Assembly: GCA_030267565.1 (NCBI GenBank)
Contig: BRXU01000001.1
Span: 4,402,001 to 4,466,000 of the forward strand
DNA length: 64,000 bases
From: Pleodorina starrii
Taxonomy: Eukaryota; Chlorophyta; Chlorophyceae; Chlamydomonadales; Volvocaceae
Reading direction: 5' to 3'
Of the stretch, positions 1 through 10,900 are shown piece by piece. Under the pieces are notes generated by a model that saw nothing but the letters and a program-made list of their open reading frames with translations, searched no databases and was not told where the DNA came from. Position numbers and translations under genes: made by a program. The number at the start of each line of letters is the position of its first letter. The first letter of the stretch is position 1.

Positions 1-341
1 GGCCACAGCTTAACCATACGGCGGGCAACATACAGCTCAGTAATGATCATTCTAAATTGGAAATGAGAAGCTTTGGCCAAGCTTTACAATCAAGTTACAG
101 GAGTCCTCCGTAGGCTGAGTGACGACGGCATATACAGCTGATGACCCGTGGGTCATGTCATCTAGACCATTTTTTGTTTGTTTGTCCGCTTTGTCCCCGC
201 CGGTCGGATACATGGGCGGTACGACGGCAAAGTGTGGTAAGCTCAATGTAAATAAAAAGCGAGGTAATTGCCATGTCTATCTGAGTACCAGACCGCGCGC
301 TGGCGTGCAATCAATGTGGGCCGCCGATCGATGCTCTGCAG
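1..341. other. Non-coding sequence upstream of the first visible exon
   Basis: I see no exon resembling the FAS1 exons found further right. This is probably intron of gene A, whose 5' exons would lie outside the window. It contains one copy of a 12-base inverted motif, GACCC-GT-GGGTC, at 143-154. Confidence 0.5.
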
Positions 342-892
342 TAAGAACGACATCGTCATAACTGAGCCCGACGTTAACGCCGGCCAGGTGACAATCATTC
401 AGCCCGACATACCCTTCAATCAGGTACAGTACGTACGGCCTCATCCAAAAGTTCGTTAACGCGGGGCATATTGATCGGATATATGCGCGTGCTATGCATG
501 CATGGCTTGCATTGAATGGCCATCAGCTGAAGGACGGACGGACGGATGGCACAGATTTGATATCCGCCCGCTCGTACAGCCAGCACCTGACAAAGGACTG
601 TACCTGTTTATCCTCTCATCAGCTAATAACTAGCGCAGCTTGGCTCTACATGCTTCCACCCGAGGTACCCCATGGAGCCAGCGAGCGAGCGAGCTAGGCA
701 ATCCTATTCCTCGATTGTTCGCTCGCTGCCGTGCGTGTGCGTGTGTGTAAGTCGCATTCCGCCCTTGTATCTGCTGCTGAGCGCGCGCAGGGTATCCTCC
801 ACGTCGTCTCTGGCATGCTGGCTCCGAGCCTGCAGGAGCAGGCGGAATGGATGAGGCCGTACCTTGAACGGGCGTTCACTTCCGGTCGTTGA
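342..892 (+). CDS. Gene A: C-terminal end of a FAS1 (fasciclin-domain) protein, partial
   Basis: Two exons are visible. Exon 342-423 (after ctctgcag, before gtacag) reads KNDIVITEPDV...IIQPDIPFNQ. Exon 791-892 (after gcgcgcag) reads GILHVVSGMLAPS and continues to a TGA stop at 890-892. The segment ADIPFNQ followed by ILHVV..VLAP is the usual C-terminal end of a FAS1 domain. The first exon is 82 nt with the same phase and length as exon 6 of gene B, and the second matches exon 7 of gene B, so the genes are tandem paralogues. FAS1 proteins are usually secreted or surface-bound adhesion proteins; that role is inferred from the family. The N-terminal exons are not in the window. Confidence 0.7.
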
Positions 893-1838
893 TAGAATTC
901 ATCACGGGTTACAGATGAAATGACGGTAGCCTTATTGCTGCGTCCACATTCGGGCCCATGCATGGAGGATGGTCATGCGTGCACACAATTACAGCAGCAG
1001 GCTGCATGGAACGTAGTACGGGCGGCGGGACTGACTTTATTTTAGGAAAGCCAGCCAGGCATGCCGCCTCCATCCCGATCCGTTGCTCTTATGCTCGCGG
1101 TCGGGCAGCTCATTAATTGTTGTCAGATGTTGCAAGGCAGCAGTTGTCCATTGCTAGATCTGATTAGATCTGCGCACTCCGCGCCGCACGCACGCATGTG
1201 CATGCATGTAGGTACTACATGGAGCCGGTGGGGGAAAGCAATACAGGAGCGGTAACTGTATTTGTGTGGCTTTGCGATTGGTTGTGCGTCAGCGGCGTTG
1301 CTCTTGCCACTGTTCTTCTCATCGCCAGGTGGCCCTTACTTCATGCGCACGTGGAAATAGAAATAATGCTCTGCGTGGAGCGCGCTGACTAGCTAGAGGA
1401 ATGAAGCTGTGTTCAAACAGACGTTACGCTGCCGACGACCGCTGCGAGCATGGACAGTCAGTCCATGGCGAATGGCGAGTACACAAGTGAGGTACATAAT
1501 TCAATGAAGGTTGTCGTACAACTAACCTTGTGCAACCTTTCTCGCAAGCCCAACCTTGTGCAAACTTTCTCGCAAGCCCAACCTTTACGTGTGTGCGTCT
1601 ACTAATGAAGGCTATGCGCACATGTCGCCTACTGTATGTAGTCAGTTGTTTTCGCTACATACACCATATAACTGTTTATTTCAATCAAATAATCCTGCAA
1701 GCAAGATAGCCATCCACACACACATACATACCCACAGAAGTGAGTGAACAAGCAATCAATCCGACAGGATCGATCCGCCGACATTCGTTCCGGCCTCGCT
1801 CGTCACGACCCACGACCAGCAGCAGTTACATTCTCAAC
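893..1838. other. Intergenic region between FAS1 genes A and B
   Basis: It should contain the 3' UTR of gene A and the promoter of gene B, but I could not place either precisely. A 28-bp unit containing aaccttgtgcaa and ctttctcgcaagcc is repeated in tandem at about 1524-1550 and 1552-1578. No other gene was recognised. Confidence 0.5.
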
Positions 1839-4792
1839 ATGGCTGGAAGGCTCGCCAAACTTGTTTTCCTCATCACTGTAGCAGGTAAATAGCCGCCAGC
1901 AGACGTGCGAGGCCACAACCAGCGCAGCTAGCCGTCGATTCTTGGTCAGCCCCAGCAGCAGCATCTGTTCGTCGCGCGCGCACGCGCATCTATTCCTGCG
2001 CGCGCTGCGTCCCTGCATGTATAAGGCTGTATAGTACTACTCGAGAGGTTTTAAGAACTACGTACATAACTAGCTGTAATGTTCTGCTGTCTGGCTCTGC
2101 GTGCATGGTTGCAGTGGCAGCGGCGAAGGTCGCCCGTGGCCGCTACATCGACCAGATGTTCGAGGCCCGAGTGATGCCGCCAAGCGGCAGCAGCAGCGGT
2201 GAGGCAACCCCGCCGCCGGCCGCCGGAAGCGGAAACATCAGTGTGAGTCACACGCACAGCGTACGCGACATGTGCGGTGCGTGTCCTTTCATCGCTCGAT
2301 CGTGCACTCCGTCAATGTTCACTTTTCGATCATCTGTGCCCTTCGTCGGTTGCTCCCTATCGGGTTCGTCCCTTCCTGCTCATGCCATCTGGCCCGTCGG
2401 GACATCCCTTTGCCTTGCTGGGTCATTTTCCGCCGCAGCACACGCACGGCAAGCCAGGTACGTAGCCCCGCCGCCCACTGCTGGATGGTTTCCAAACTAA
2501 ACGACCCTTACTTCGAAGCGTCTTGAGCCCACTACGTACACACGCATATGTGCGTGCGTGTGTATGTATTTTATCCAAAACACGAAATTTGCGCCGTTAA
2601 TGATCATTTTCGCCCTTTATTTGTTGCCATCCGACCCCGCTGTCGTATGTACGTGTCTATCTGCCCCATCCAACCACAGTACGAGTTCTTCCTGGGCATT
2701 CTGCGCAGCCCCGACATATCGGCTGTCCTCGCCCAACACCCCGCCTCCACAATTCTGGCACCCACAGACAGGTATCACAATATAAAGCACATTCATTCGA
2801 AGCTCTCCGTGGTTTGTTGCTGCCTTTACCCATCGACCTAGCTAACCTCTCTTGCTCCATCCGTGCATCCAATATTTATCCACCTTGTTTTGTACAACCG
2901 TCCATGTGTGTATCCGTCCATGCATCCAGCCCTAGGAACACATGGGCGGGGGTGGCCAGCTTCTTCGGTCTCAACGTCTCGGAGCTGGCTGCATCTCCAC
3001 TCATGTACAACATCACGATGTTGCACATTATCCCGGGTGAGCGATGGAAGATGACGAGATGGCTGCATGGCTGGACCTGTATCTGGCCTTTGATGATGAT
3101 GCTATCAGCATAACACTAGCTAACTATTTACCCTTCGCGTTGTTGCCCCGCCGCCAGCAGCACAGCTGCGATACAAAGTGTACATACCATACGTAGAGTA
3201 CGTATGGATGGCGGGGGCTGTGAGAAAACATCACGCACGCACGCTTTCCTTGCTTCATGGCGGAACGTGACGACCTTCGTTCATTCCGAGCGTCAGAATT
3301 AGGATAAAGCGCCAACTCATGCCCCAGTAATTTGGACCCCAGCCCGCGCCCCGGCTTTAATTTATTACGGACGACGCCGCATCCGCACATCTCTGCTCGT
3401 ATTTATCCGCTCTTTTGCGAAATATATTTACAACATTTAATGCGTGCCTATCTATACATGCACGCACGCATATATACCACGCAGACAAGATCATCCGCAC
3501 AACGGACCTGCCGGTCGGAACTCCGGTGGTCTACCAAAACCTTCTGGGGTATAACGTCCAGTTCGAACGTAACGCGTAAGTACGGACGATTTGCGCGGCC
3601 GACGCATATATCCTGCTACGATACCGAGTGATAGCTGCTATCGGCGGGACATTCACCGACATGCATGGCGTGTCAATGTCCCGATAGCAGCGAACATGAT
3701 GAACGCTCTTTGCATGCATAATAGCCTTGCATTGCTGCTGGCCGCTCAACATAGACGGCGACGATAGCGCTGCTGGGGGCTAGCTCCATCCGGTTGTTTA
3801 TTTTCTATGAGCTTGAGAGCACGAACACAATCACGCATCCACGGACCCATGGGTCGCATGCTAAATAATGGTGACATGCATATGTGCAAGCGTGTGTCAT
3901 ACAGCAACTACATATCTAAATCCGCTGACGAATGATTTATAGAGCAGAGGCCATCGAGGAACAGGCGTGCGTGCTTTCTACTTTAGGGTTTCATACAGCT
4001 CGTTTACGTACATTACATGACAGCACGTGTGTACATCATGTCATACATCCAGGCATATATGTATAGATGTTGTAAATACTCAAATAAAGCACGCACACAA
4101 GCGACACTTATTAATAAATGTACGCCAAGCCACTTGATCGCTTCATCGCTCGGCTGTCCACCTTCCTATCCCGTAGTGACGGGAGCGTTAACATCACCGA
4201 GCCTGGCGTCACTGCGGGATCGATGGACATCCTTCAGGCCGATGTCCCTTTTAACCAGGCGAGTATGGTAAGGGTAGGCATGCATGAGTAAGGGCATCGA
4301 TACTGTGTATCTCATGCATTCGGCTGGCATGCATCGGTGACAGTATGTAGTGATGAGCAGCGCATGTAGTAGGATGCCTGACTAGCTAGGCACCGACCAA
4401 GCGACTTCTTTCACCGTCGGTCTGATGAGTTAAGGGCGGGTAGCAAAAGGCGAACTAACGGATGAGACAGATGTCCGATGACCCTCAGGGTCATCCATCC
4501 GACATGAAGGACTGTTTGCCAAGGCTTGGCAAACAATCCTTCGTATATACGGTATATTATTAAACCAACAGCTAGCACCGCAGTGTCGCGAAATCGGGGT
4601 GGATCCCTAAGTGAGCAATATACCGTAATAATTTCATCGGGTGCCTGCTGCCGCTGCTGCCTTCACTGTTTGTTTGTTGTTCTCGCTCCTCGCTTGCCCC
4701 GCCGCCCACCCAATCGATCCACGCAGAGTATCCTCCACGTCGTTCCCGATGTTCTGGCTCCGCCCGATGAGGAGCAGAGGCGGTGGAAATAA
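1839..4792 (+). CDS. Gene B: secreted single-domain FAS1 protein, last exon cut by a retrotransposon
   Basis: Coding exons: 1839-1884, 2115-2242, 2680-2771, 2936-3036, 3485-3575, 4177-4258 and 4727 onward. The phases join without a break. Exon 1 encodes a signal peptide (MAGRLAKLVFLITVA). The FAS1 domain spans exons 3-7 with the landmarks STILAPTDR, YNITMLHIIPD, LPVGTPVVYQNLLG, ILQADVPFNQ and SILHVVPDVLAP. All introns are GT-AG except the one after exon 6, which appears to start with GC (CAG/gcgagt). The last exon is interrupted after 4787 by an antisense retroelement. Reading into its tail gives one Lys codon and then TAA at 4790-4792, so the present product would be about 201 residues instead of an original 220. 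The domain core is intact and only the last residues are replaced, so the gene may still work. Family role: extracellular adhesion; here inferred. Confidence 0.85.
4477..4630. repeat. Cluster of inverted repeats (MITE-like or hairpin element) in gene B intron 6
   Basis: Three nested inverted repeats lie close together in the intron before the last exon. They are gatgaccct-c-agggtcatc at 4477-4495, a near-perfect 37-base hairpin at 4506-4542 (gaaggactgtttgccaag with its complement), and atatacggtatatt at 4545-4558 facing aatataccgtaat at 4617-4629. Terminal repeats around an AT-rich middle suggest a small non-autonomous element, but no clear target duplication was found. Confidence 0.4.
4774..4787 (+). 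repeat. Target-site duplication, left copy (retroelement copy 1)
   Basis: The 14 bases gcagaggcggtgga are repeated exactly at 12251-12264 and flank the retroelement. They are coding sequence of gene B's last exon. An exact duplication abutting the truncated 5' end and the tail marks a genuine retrotransposition event. Confidence 0.92.
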
Positions 4793-4808
4793 TAATAATA
4801 ATAATAAT
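4788..4808. repeat. (AAT)n microsatellite tail of retroelement copy 1
   Basis: On the element strand this is (ATT)n, about seven units, joined directly to the target duplication. It takes the place of the poly(A) tail seen in L1-type elements. Confidence 0.85.
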
Positions 4809-4926
4809 ACGCCCGACGGAGCCGAGGCGTGGGTTAAGGGAGCAGGAGGGGTGGGGTGTCGGGTTGCCCCGATCCCAGGCCTCTCCCGCTACCGCGGTGA
4901 GATTGGGAGCCCGCCGTTGGGGCGGG

Positions 4927-7900
4927 TTAGGGCGGGTCGGCGCTGGTTGTGCTCTGTTGGCGGGGGTCCCGCTCCAGTTGCCTCCTGGCAGCGACAATTG
5001 CGTTCAACGCTCGGACAGCGTGGTCGTGGAGGTCGTTGCAGCATTTTTTGGCCGCTTCGTTGCTCGTTCCCAGTGAGGTCAGCAGTTGTCGCAGGTCTTT
5101 GCGGATGGTGCCGGCGAAGCCCAGGCTAATTGCTTCCTGTTTCGTGTAGCATACTTTCCATCCGTGCGCCGTCAGCATCTGAGCTAGTTCCGCGTGTTGA
5201 TGGGCCTTGTCGTTTTGTTTCTGTGTGTGATTTGTGTCGGCTGTGTAGCCTACTTCGATTATGTGTACAGTGTGCTCGCTGGGGTCATCTGGTCCCATGT
5301 ATTTCGGTGAGCATGTGTCGCTGAGGGGTATGCTGGGGATAAGCAGCAGGTCAGGGCGCTTTTTGGACCGATCGTCGTCGGGGATGTTGGGTAGCAGCCA
5401 CTTGGGCAGGCGTGTGCCGGCCACGTAGTCCGGCTTGTCCTCCATGCTGCATGCGTCCATGACGATAAAGCAGCCTCCATGGGCCCCTCTGGACAGTGTT
5501 CTAGTGATGGTTTGTACCGCTTGGTTGTGTCGCAGGGTATAGAGAGCGTGCATTCGCGCGTGTTGGCAGCCTCCCAGGATGTGTGCTCCTGAGTCAGGGA
5601 TGCGTGTCTTTGTTTGGGGGTCTTTGCACACAGGGCAGTAGCCTGTGGACGTTGGGCCGCCCGGTACAAGGGGCATTCGAAAGAGCTTTGCGAGTTTGGC
5701 ATTCCAGAGCTGTCCGTACAGGTAGTCGAGGCACCGTTTGTAATGCCGGTGCCGGCCCGTGCCCCGCTGCAGGGTTCTGGTGCTGGCATTGATCTCTAGG
5801 TCCGGTAAGGCATCCTCTACGTATTTGACGTATGCGGTCTCGTTGGTGTACCCATTGTGTGTCGTCTGGCTGACCAGAGTGTCGATGCCGCGGTTAAGGT
5901 CGTTGGCGTAGCGACCGGCGTTTACGTCGGTCCCCTCGGACTTCCGTAGCCACCAGTGTTTACTTCTTGGATTATTGTCTGCTTTCTCTATTACGGCTTC
6001 TGCCGGCAGCATTCCCTGCGCCGCAAGGATAGCAGCCTGTACGGCGGCTTTGTCCGCTTCTTCATTATATCGAACTCCTGTGTGTGCTTTGACTTTCAAT
6101 AGCGACGTTTTAAGCTTGGCGACGGCCCGGGCTTTAAGTGCGGCAACGATGTCCTCGAGCAGTGCTCTATGTTTACTCAGCCGCAATTTTTGCGGGTTGT
6201 TTATCATCTTCTGGATCAAATGGAGCGATGCTTTGGAGTCCGTCCAAATGCTGAGGTGGGCTTGGTTGTGAGGTAGGCCGCGTCGCATGGTGAGTGCCTG
6301 ATGTATCGCGCTTAGTTCACAGCGCGTAATTGTTTGACATCCGTAGGCTCCTGGGTTGACATCTATGAGGAGCGTATGTCCAGTCAGTGCGTCGACTGCT
6401 GCGGCGCCGAGTCCTAACATCTTGGTGTTCCCGACCTCGACTTCCCTAACCGACCCATCAGTGTAGATGGAGGCGTGGGCGTTGTAACGAAGCGGGTTTG
6501 CTGCATGGAACGCCAGGTGCGCGGAGCGTCGTTCAGCGGGTGTGGGGTTGCTGCACTTACGAGAGGACACCGCCTGGTCAGGCGCTCCGGCAGTCATTTT
6601 GCGGACGCGTTTCCGTACCCACTGGGGGGCTATCCACGGCTGGGCTTGACCTGTAGGCGCTGGCAGGGTGGTGCGCATACCTAGCGCCTGCCGGAGGCTG
6701 CTCACGTGTGATTTGCCCGCGTCGTTACTGACCAGTAGCAGGGTCAGGCCAACCGGGTAAGGCTTGGTGTCCACGTTGAGCGTGGCGCTTTGCAGTATCC
6801 CCTTGGCGGCGAGCGAGTCGATGCTACCCACTTGCGTGACCAGGGGGTGCGATAGGTACCGGGTATACGGCGCTGTACGGGACGTGGGGACTACGATAAG
6901 GGTGGCGGTCTGCGTAGCCTCGGTCTTTTTGGCTTCCGCCCAGCCCAACGCCCACCGCAAGGCATGGTGGCCCTCCTCGGGTGTGGGTTCCGGGTGTGCG
7001 ATGGACAAGCCGGTAAACGGTTGGGAGTATGCGTCATGGTTGGCCCCAAAGAGCATGTCTTCTGGGAAGCGTGAGAAGTACGTTTCAGTGCAGTTAGCCA
7101 CATTTAAAGGGGACGCAAAGCGTTCTGTGCTTGAACCCATGGCATTCATGAGACGTGTTGTAAACTGTTCTCCGAGTCCTTGCTCGTGTGCCGCCTTAAC
7201 GGGGTGTGTTTTGGTGCCCCCTCCATCACGGTAGCGCAGGAGGAGGCGTGCCACGTCTTCCTCGAAGCCACCCGCCGCTGCAAGCTTGGCGTGCGCCTCC
7301 GGCCTCTTACATTTGGCGTCGGAGTGCCTTAGCCACAGGCTGCGCAGCAAGCTGTCCAGGAGCGTGCCGATGCATCGTCCCTGGGGGTCGTAAACAAGCG
7401 CGACTCCCTGCTCTAGGAGGCCTGCAGGAGTATCTCCGCTGCCGTCCCAAGGTGCGCGGTTAGAGGGGTCGGGGTCGCTGTGTTTGCCAATCTGGATGGT
7501 GTACCGCCCTGTCGGGCGGATGTCCCTATCCGGGTTGCCGGGATGTACATCGATTTCTACGTGTTGGCGTAGGAGCCGTTGTCCTCTGGCCTGGTTGAGG
7601 CATTCAGAGGCCCATTGGCCTTGCTGCTGCCTCGGATTAAGGTGCTGGTCTCGGGCTGGCGCAGTGCGCCCGGGGGCCGTCTCGGCTGCCGCCTCTAGGC
7701 GGTGTCGGAATGCATTGAGCAGCTCGTTCCAGTTGTCTTGGGTGGCCAGGCGCGTGCCTTCGTCCTCGGTTCGCGCCCAGTCTACTTCGATCCTTTCGGT
7801 GGGGGTTGCCGGATCTGCTGCGGCCTCGTACGGACGTGTTGCCGTGGGTAGGTATCCGTGCGCTGCGTACAGCTCGAGCGCCCCTTTGGTGATAACTGTG

Positions 7901-10900
7901 CTTTCCCACTCAACTTGGTAGAAGGTGCTGTGTGTGGGGTGCCGGGGTGTATCTCTGCGTTGCCGCTTTGCGGCTCGGGGGCCTGCTTCCACCCGCTTGC
8001 GGATCTGCGCGTGGATAAGGGCTACCCTCTCTTGCTCGCCGAATAGATATTGGTTGATGTTGTGGCCGTATTTAAGGGCAACCCCTGTGGGCCATTCTCG
8101 CTCTCCCCGCAGCATTTCTTCAAGCTGCGATGCGGTCCCCACTTCGGCTGCTAGTCCTGGGAGGTCGCGGTGACGCAGCAGGGCTTCACAGTGCGTGACG
8201 GTGAGTGGGCTTTCTCTGGGGTCCCATCCGGAGGCAGTTGTGTCCGTGATGTGGCGGGTGGGTTTTGGGCGCTGCCTCCTGATGTATGCCGTCATGGTTT
8301 CTTCGGTAGCGTTGCGTCGGGGCATGTGGCGCCGAGCTTCCCTTTGTTGCGCTGGGCGCCTCACCTGGCCCTCCTGGGATTCGACTTCCCGTCTCGGGGC
8401 CGCCGGATCTGGGCTGAGGTTGTGCGCGGCGGGCGAAGGGTCTGGCGGTGGGGCCCCGGTCGTGTCCCGGGGGCGTGACACCACATATCGCATGATATTT
8501 CCATGAGGAAGCGGCGTGGGTCCGTGTGTGTCATTCATGAGGTCCGTCATAATGGGTTCATTGGGGATGGCCCGCAGCTCCGGGGGCAGCGCAGTCACCC
8601 CTCGGTGCCTCGCCGCGCGGGCGCGTACACTGAGAACGGGGTTCAGTGCTAGGCTGAGTTGGTTCAGGGCGATGAGGTGTCGGGGCCCGACACTCCGTCC
8701 ACCGATGCGTCGGAGCTGGTCCGTGGTAATGAAGTGTGCTCCTGTGTTCTTATCTTTCAGGACTCGGAGATCCAGGCCCAGCTCAAGCAGAGGCTGTACG
8801 CATCTGGAGAGGAGCGCGAGGGTTTTGGGCTCCGTCCCCGAGTTGCACGCCGCTAGAAGGTGAATGAGAGTGCTTGCTTTCCGTTCGTACCCTTTGCCAC
8901 AGTCCGTGAGCTCAATGCCCGCCTCCTGCGTGATGGTCAGCTGCTTTAGCGTCGTGTAGAAGCGGCTTTCCTTCTTGAGGGCGTGCACCGGCATGTCGCC
9001 CATGTATCGGCTTTGCAGGCTAAGGAGAGCCCTAGTGACTACCCCAAGCCGGCCTTCGTCGTTCAGGGAGAGGACGAGAGCTTTGGCCGCCTTGGCGACA
9101 TAGAGGCTGCGTATGGTGCCGACCCCCAGGCCGAGTTGCTTTACTGGACCGAGGATTGCGCGGGTGGGAAACCCCATTTTAAGGCCATAGCTGCGCTTAG
9201 CTATGCCAGCAATTTGGGAGTCGAAGCTGGCGATGTCTTGGGGGGTGTACGCCATAGTGGCCAGGCTGTACGCGACGAATGGGTGGATCAGGGTTTTGAT
9301 CATGTTGATGCGCTGGTCGGGAGACGCCATGGACTCCTGGATGCCCTGTCCTCGCCGCGTGATCTCAGCGCGGACATAGGCTACTTGAGGTGCCCAGTCG
9401 AGGGTAGGGGTTACATGGACTCCCAGGTATTTGTACGAGGCGGTCGGGGGCGCGTAGGGTATCGGTGATCCGTCTATACGGATTTGGTCTTTTAGCAGTC
9501 GCTCAAGGGCAGTCTGATATTTGCGGGTGCCGGGTCCCCGGCTCAGGTCCTGGTCCGACCGTGCGCGGCCGTGCAGGATGCCTTGCAGCTGACATTTGCC
9601 AACGTTGACCTTCAGGGCTCCCCATTGCGCGTACTGCTCGATTTTCGCACATTGGAGACGCATGTCTGAAACGCTGTTTGTGAGTGTAACCAAGTCGTCT
9701 GCGAACGCTCCCGAGCTGAAATGGTGCCGCTCATTTTCCTCGGCCTTGAGGCATCCGTACTGGTATCCCCGTCCTCCGCTGTGCAGCCACCTGAGTAGGG
9801 GTTCCATATAGATAATGAACAGCACCGGGGACAGCGTGTCACCCTGAATTGTACCGCGTTCGATGGCTATGTCCGCTGTGCAGCCGTGCTCTGTCCGGAT
9901 GCGCGTGGTGGCCCGTGAATATAAGTTGGCTACCACCTCGATCAGGTCGTCCGGGTAGCCCAGGTCGTACATGATCATGAGCAGCTTGTCGTGATCGATC
10001 GTGTTGAACGCAGACGTGAAGTCGATGTATAGAAGGAAGAGGTCACGGCTGGTGAGGCCCGCGTCCTCGATTGCGTGTAGCACGTTTTGGAGTTGGCGCT
10101 CGGTGTTGCGTTGCCTCAGGTAGCCCTCCTGAGCTTCCGTAAAGATGTGCGCTTGCTCACTGTAGAGTACGATATTCAGCGTAATGTGGCTGGTGTACAG
10201 CTTGTAAATTGTGTTCGCCAGGGCGATGGGCCTTTTGTTCTTAATGAGGAGCGGGTCGCCCTTCTTGGGGATAAGGACCGTGTCGGATTTCGTCCAGTGT
10301 GTGGGGATTTCGGCCTTCACCCACATGACCGTAATGAGCTGGTGGATGGCGGTCTGGAGGTCGGCGGGTAGTGTTTGTAGAAGTTCGTTGGGTATCCCGT
10401 CGGGGCCTGGGGCCTTGTTTCTCGCGAGGTGGTCGATAGACGTGCGGAAGTTATGTGGATCTAGTACACCCGGGAGGAGCGATGGGGGGGCGTCTCCCCA
10501 CTTGGCCAGCCCTTCGCTAAGCGGGTCTTGCGCGCCCGGTCTGATCCAGGGATAGTTCCGGGGGGCTTCGTTTGGGAGGTACTTTCCCGTTCGTGGGCCA
10601 GAGACGGGTCTCGCAAGAAGGGCGAAGTGCGTGTGAAGCGCATCGAGTATGTTTTTGGAATCAGTACACAGTCGTCCATCGGTTGGGTGTCGGATGGCCG
10701 CGATTCCGCGGGGCTGGTCATCAGGTTCAAGGACCTGTCTGTGCGCCTGCCGGGGCTTTTTGGTTAGTAGCCGCTGGAAGCTTTTCTTTGCCTTGCGAGC
10801 GTTAGTTGCGCGAATCTCTCGAGCAAGCTTGGCTATTTCCCCTCCGGTCTCTTTAATGGCCGCACGCAGGGTGCGGGCTGCGTCTGGTTCTTCGCGCTTA

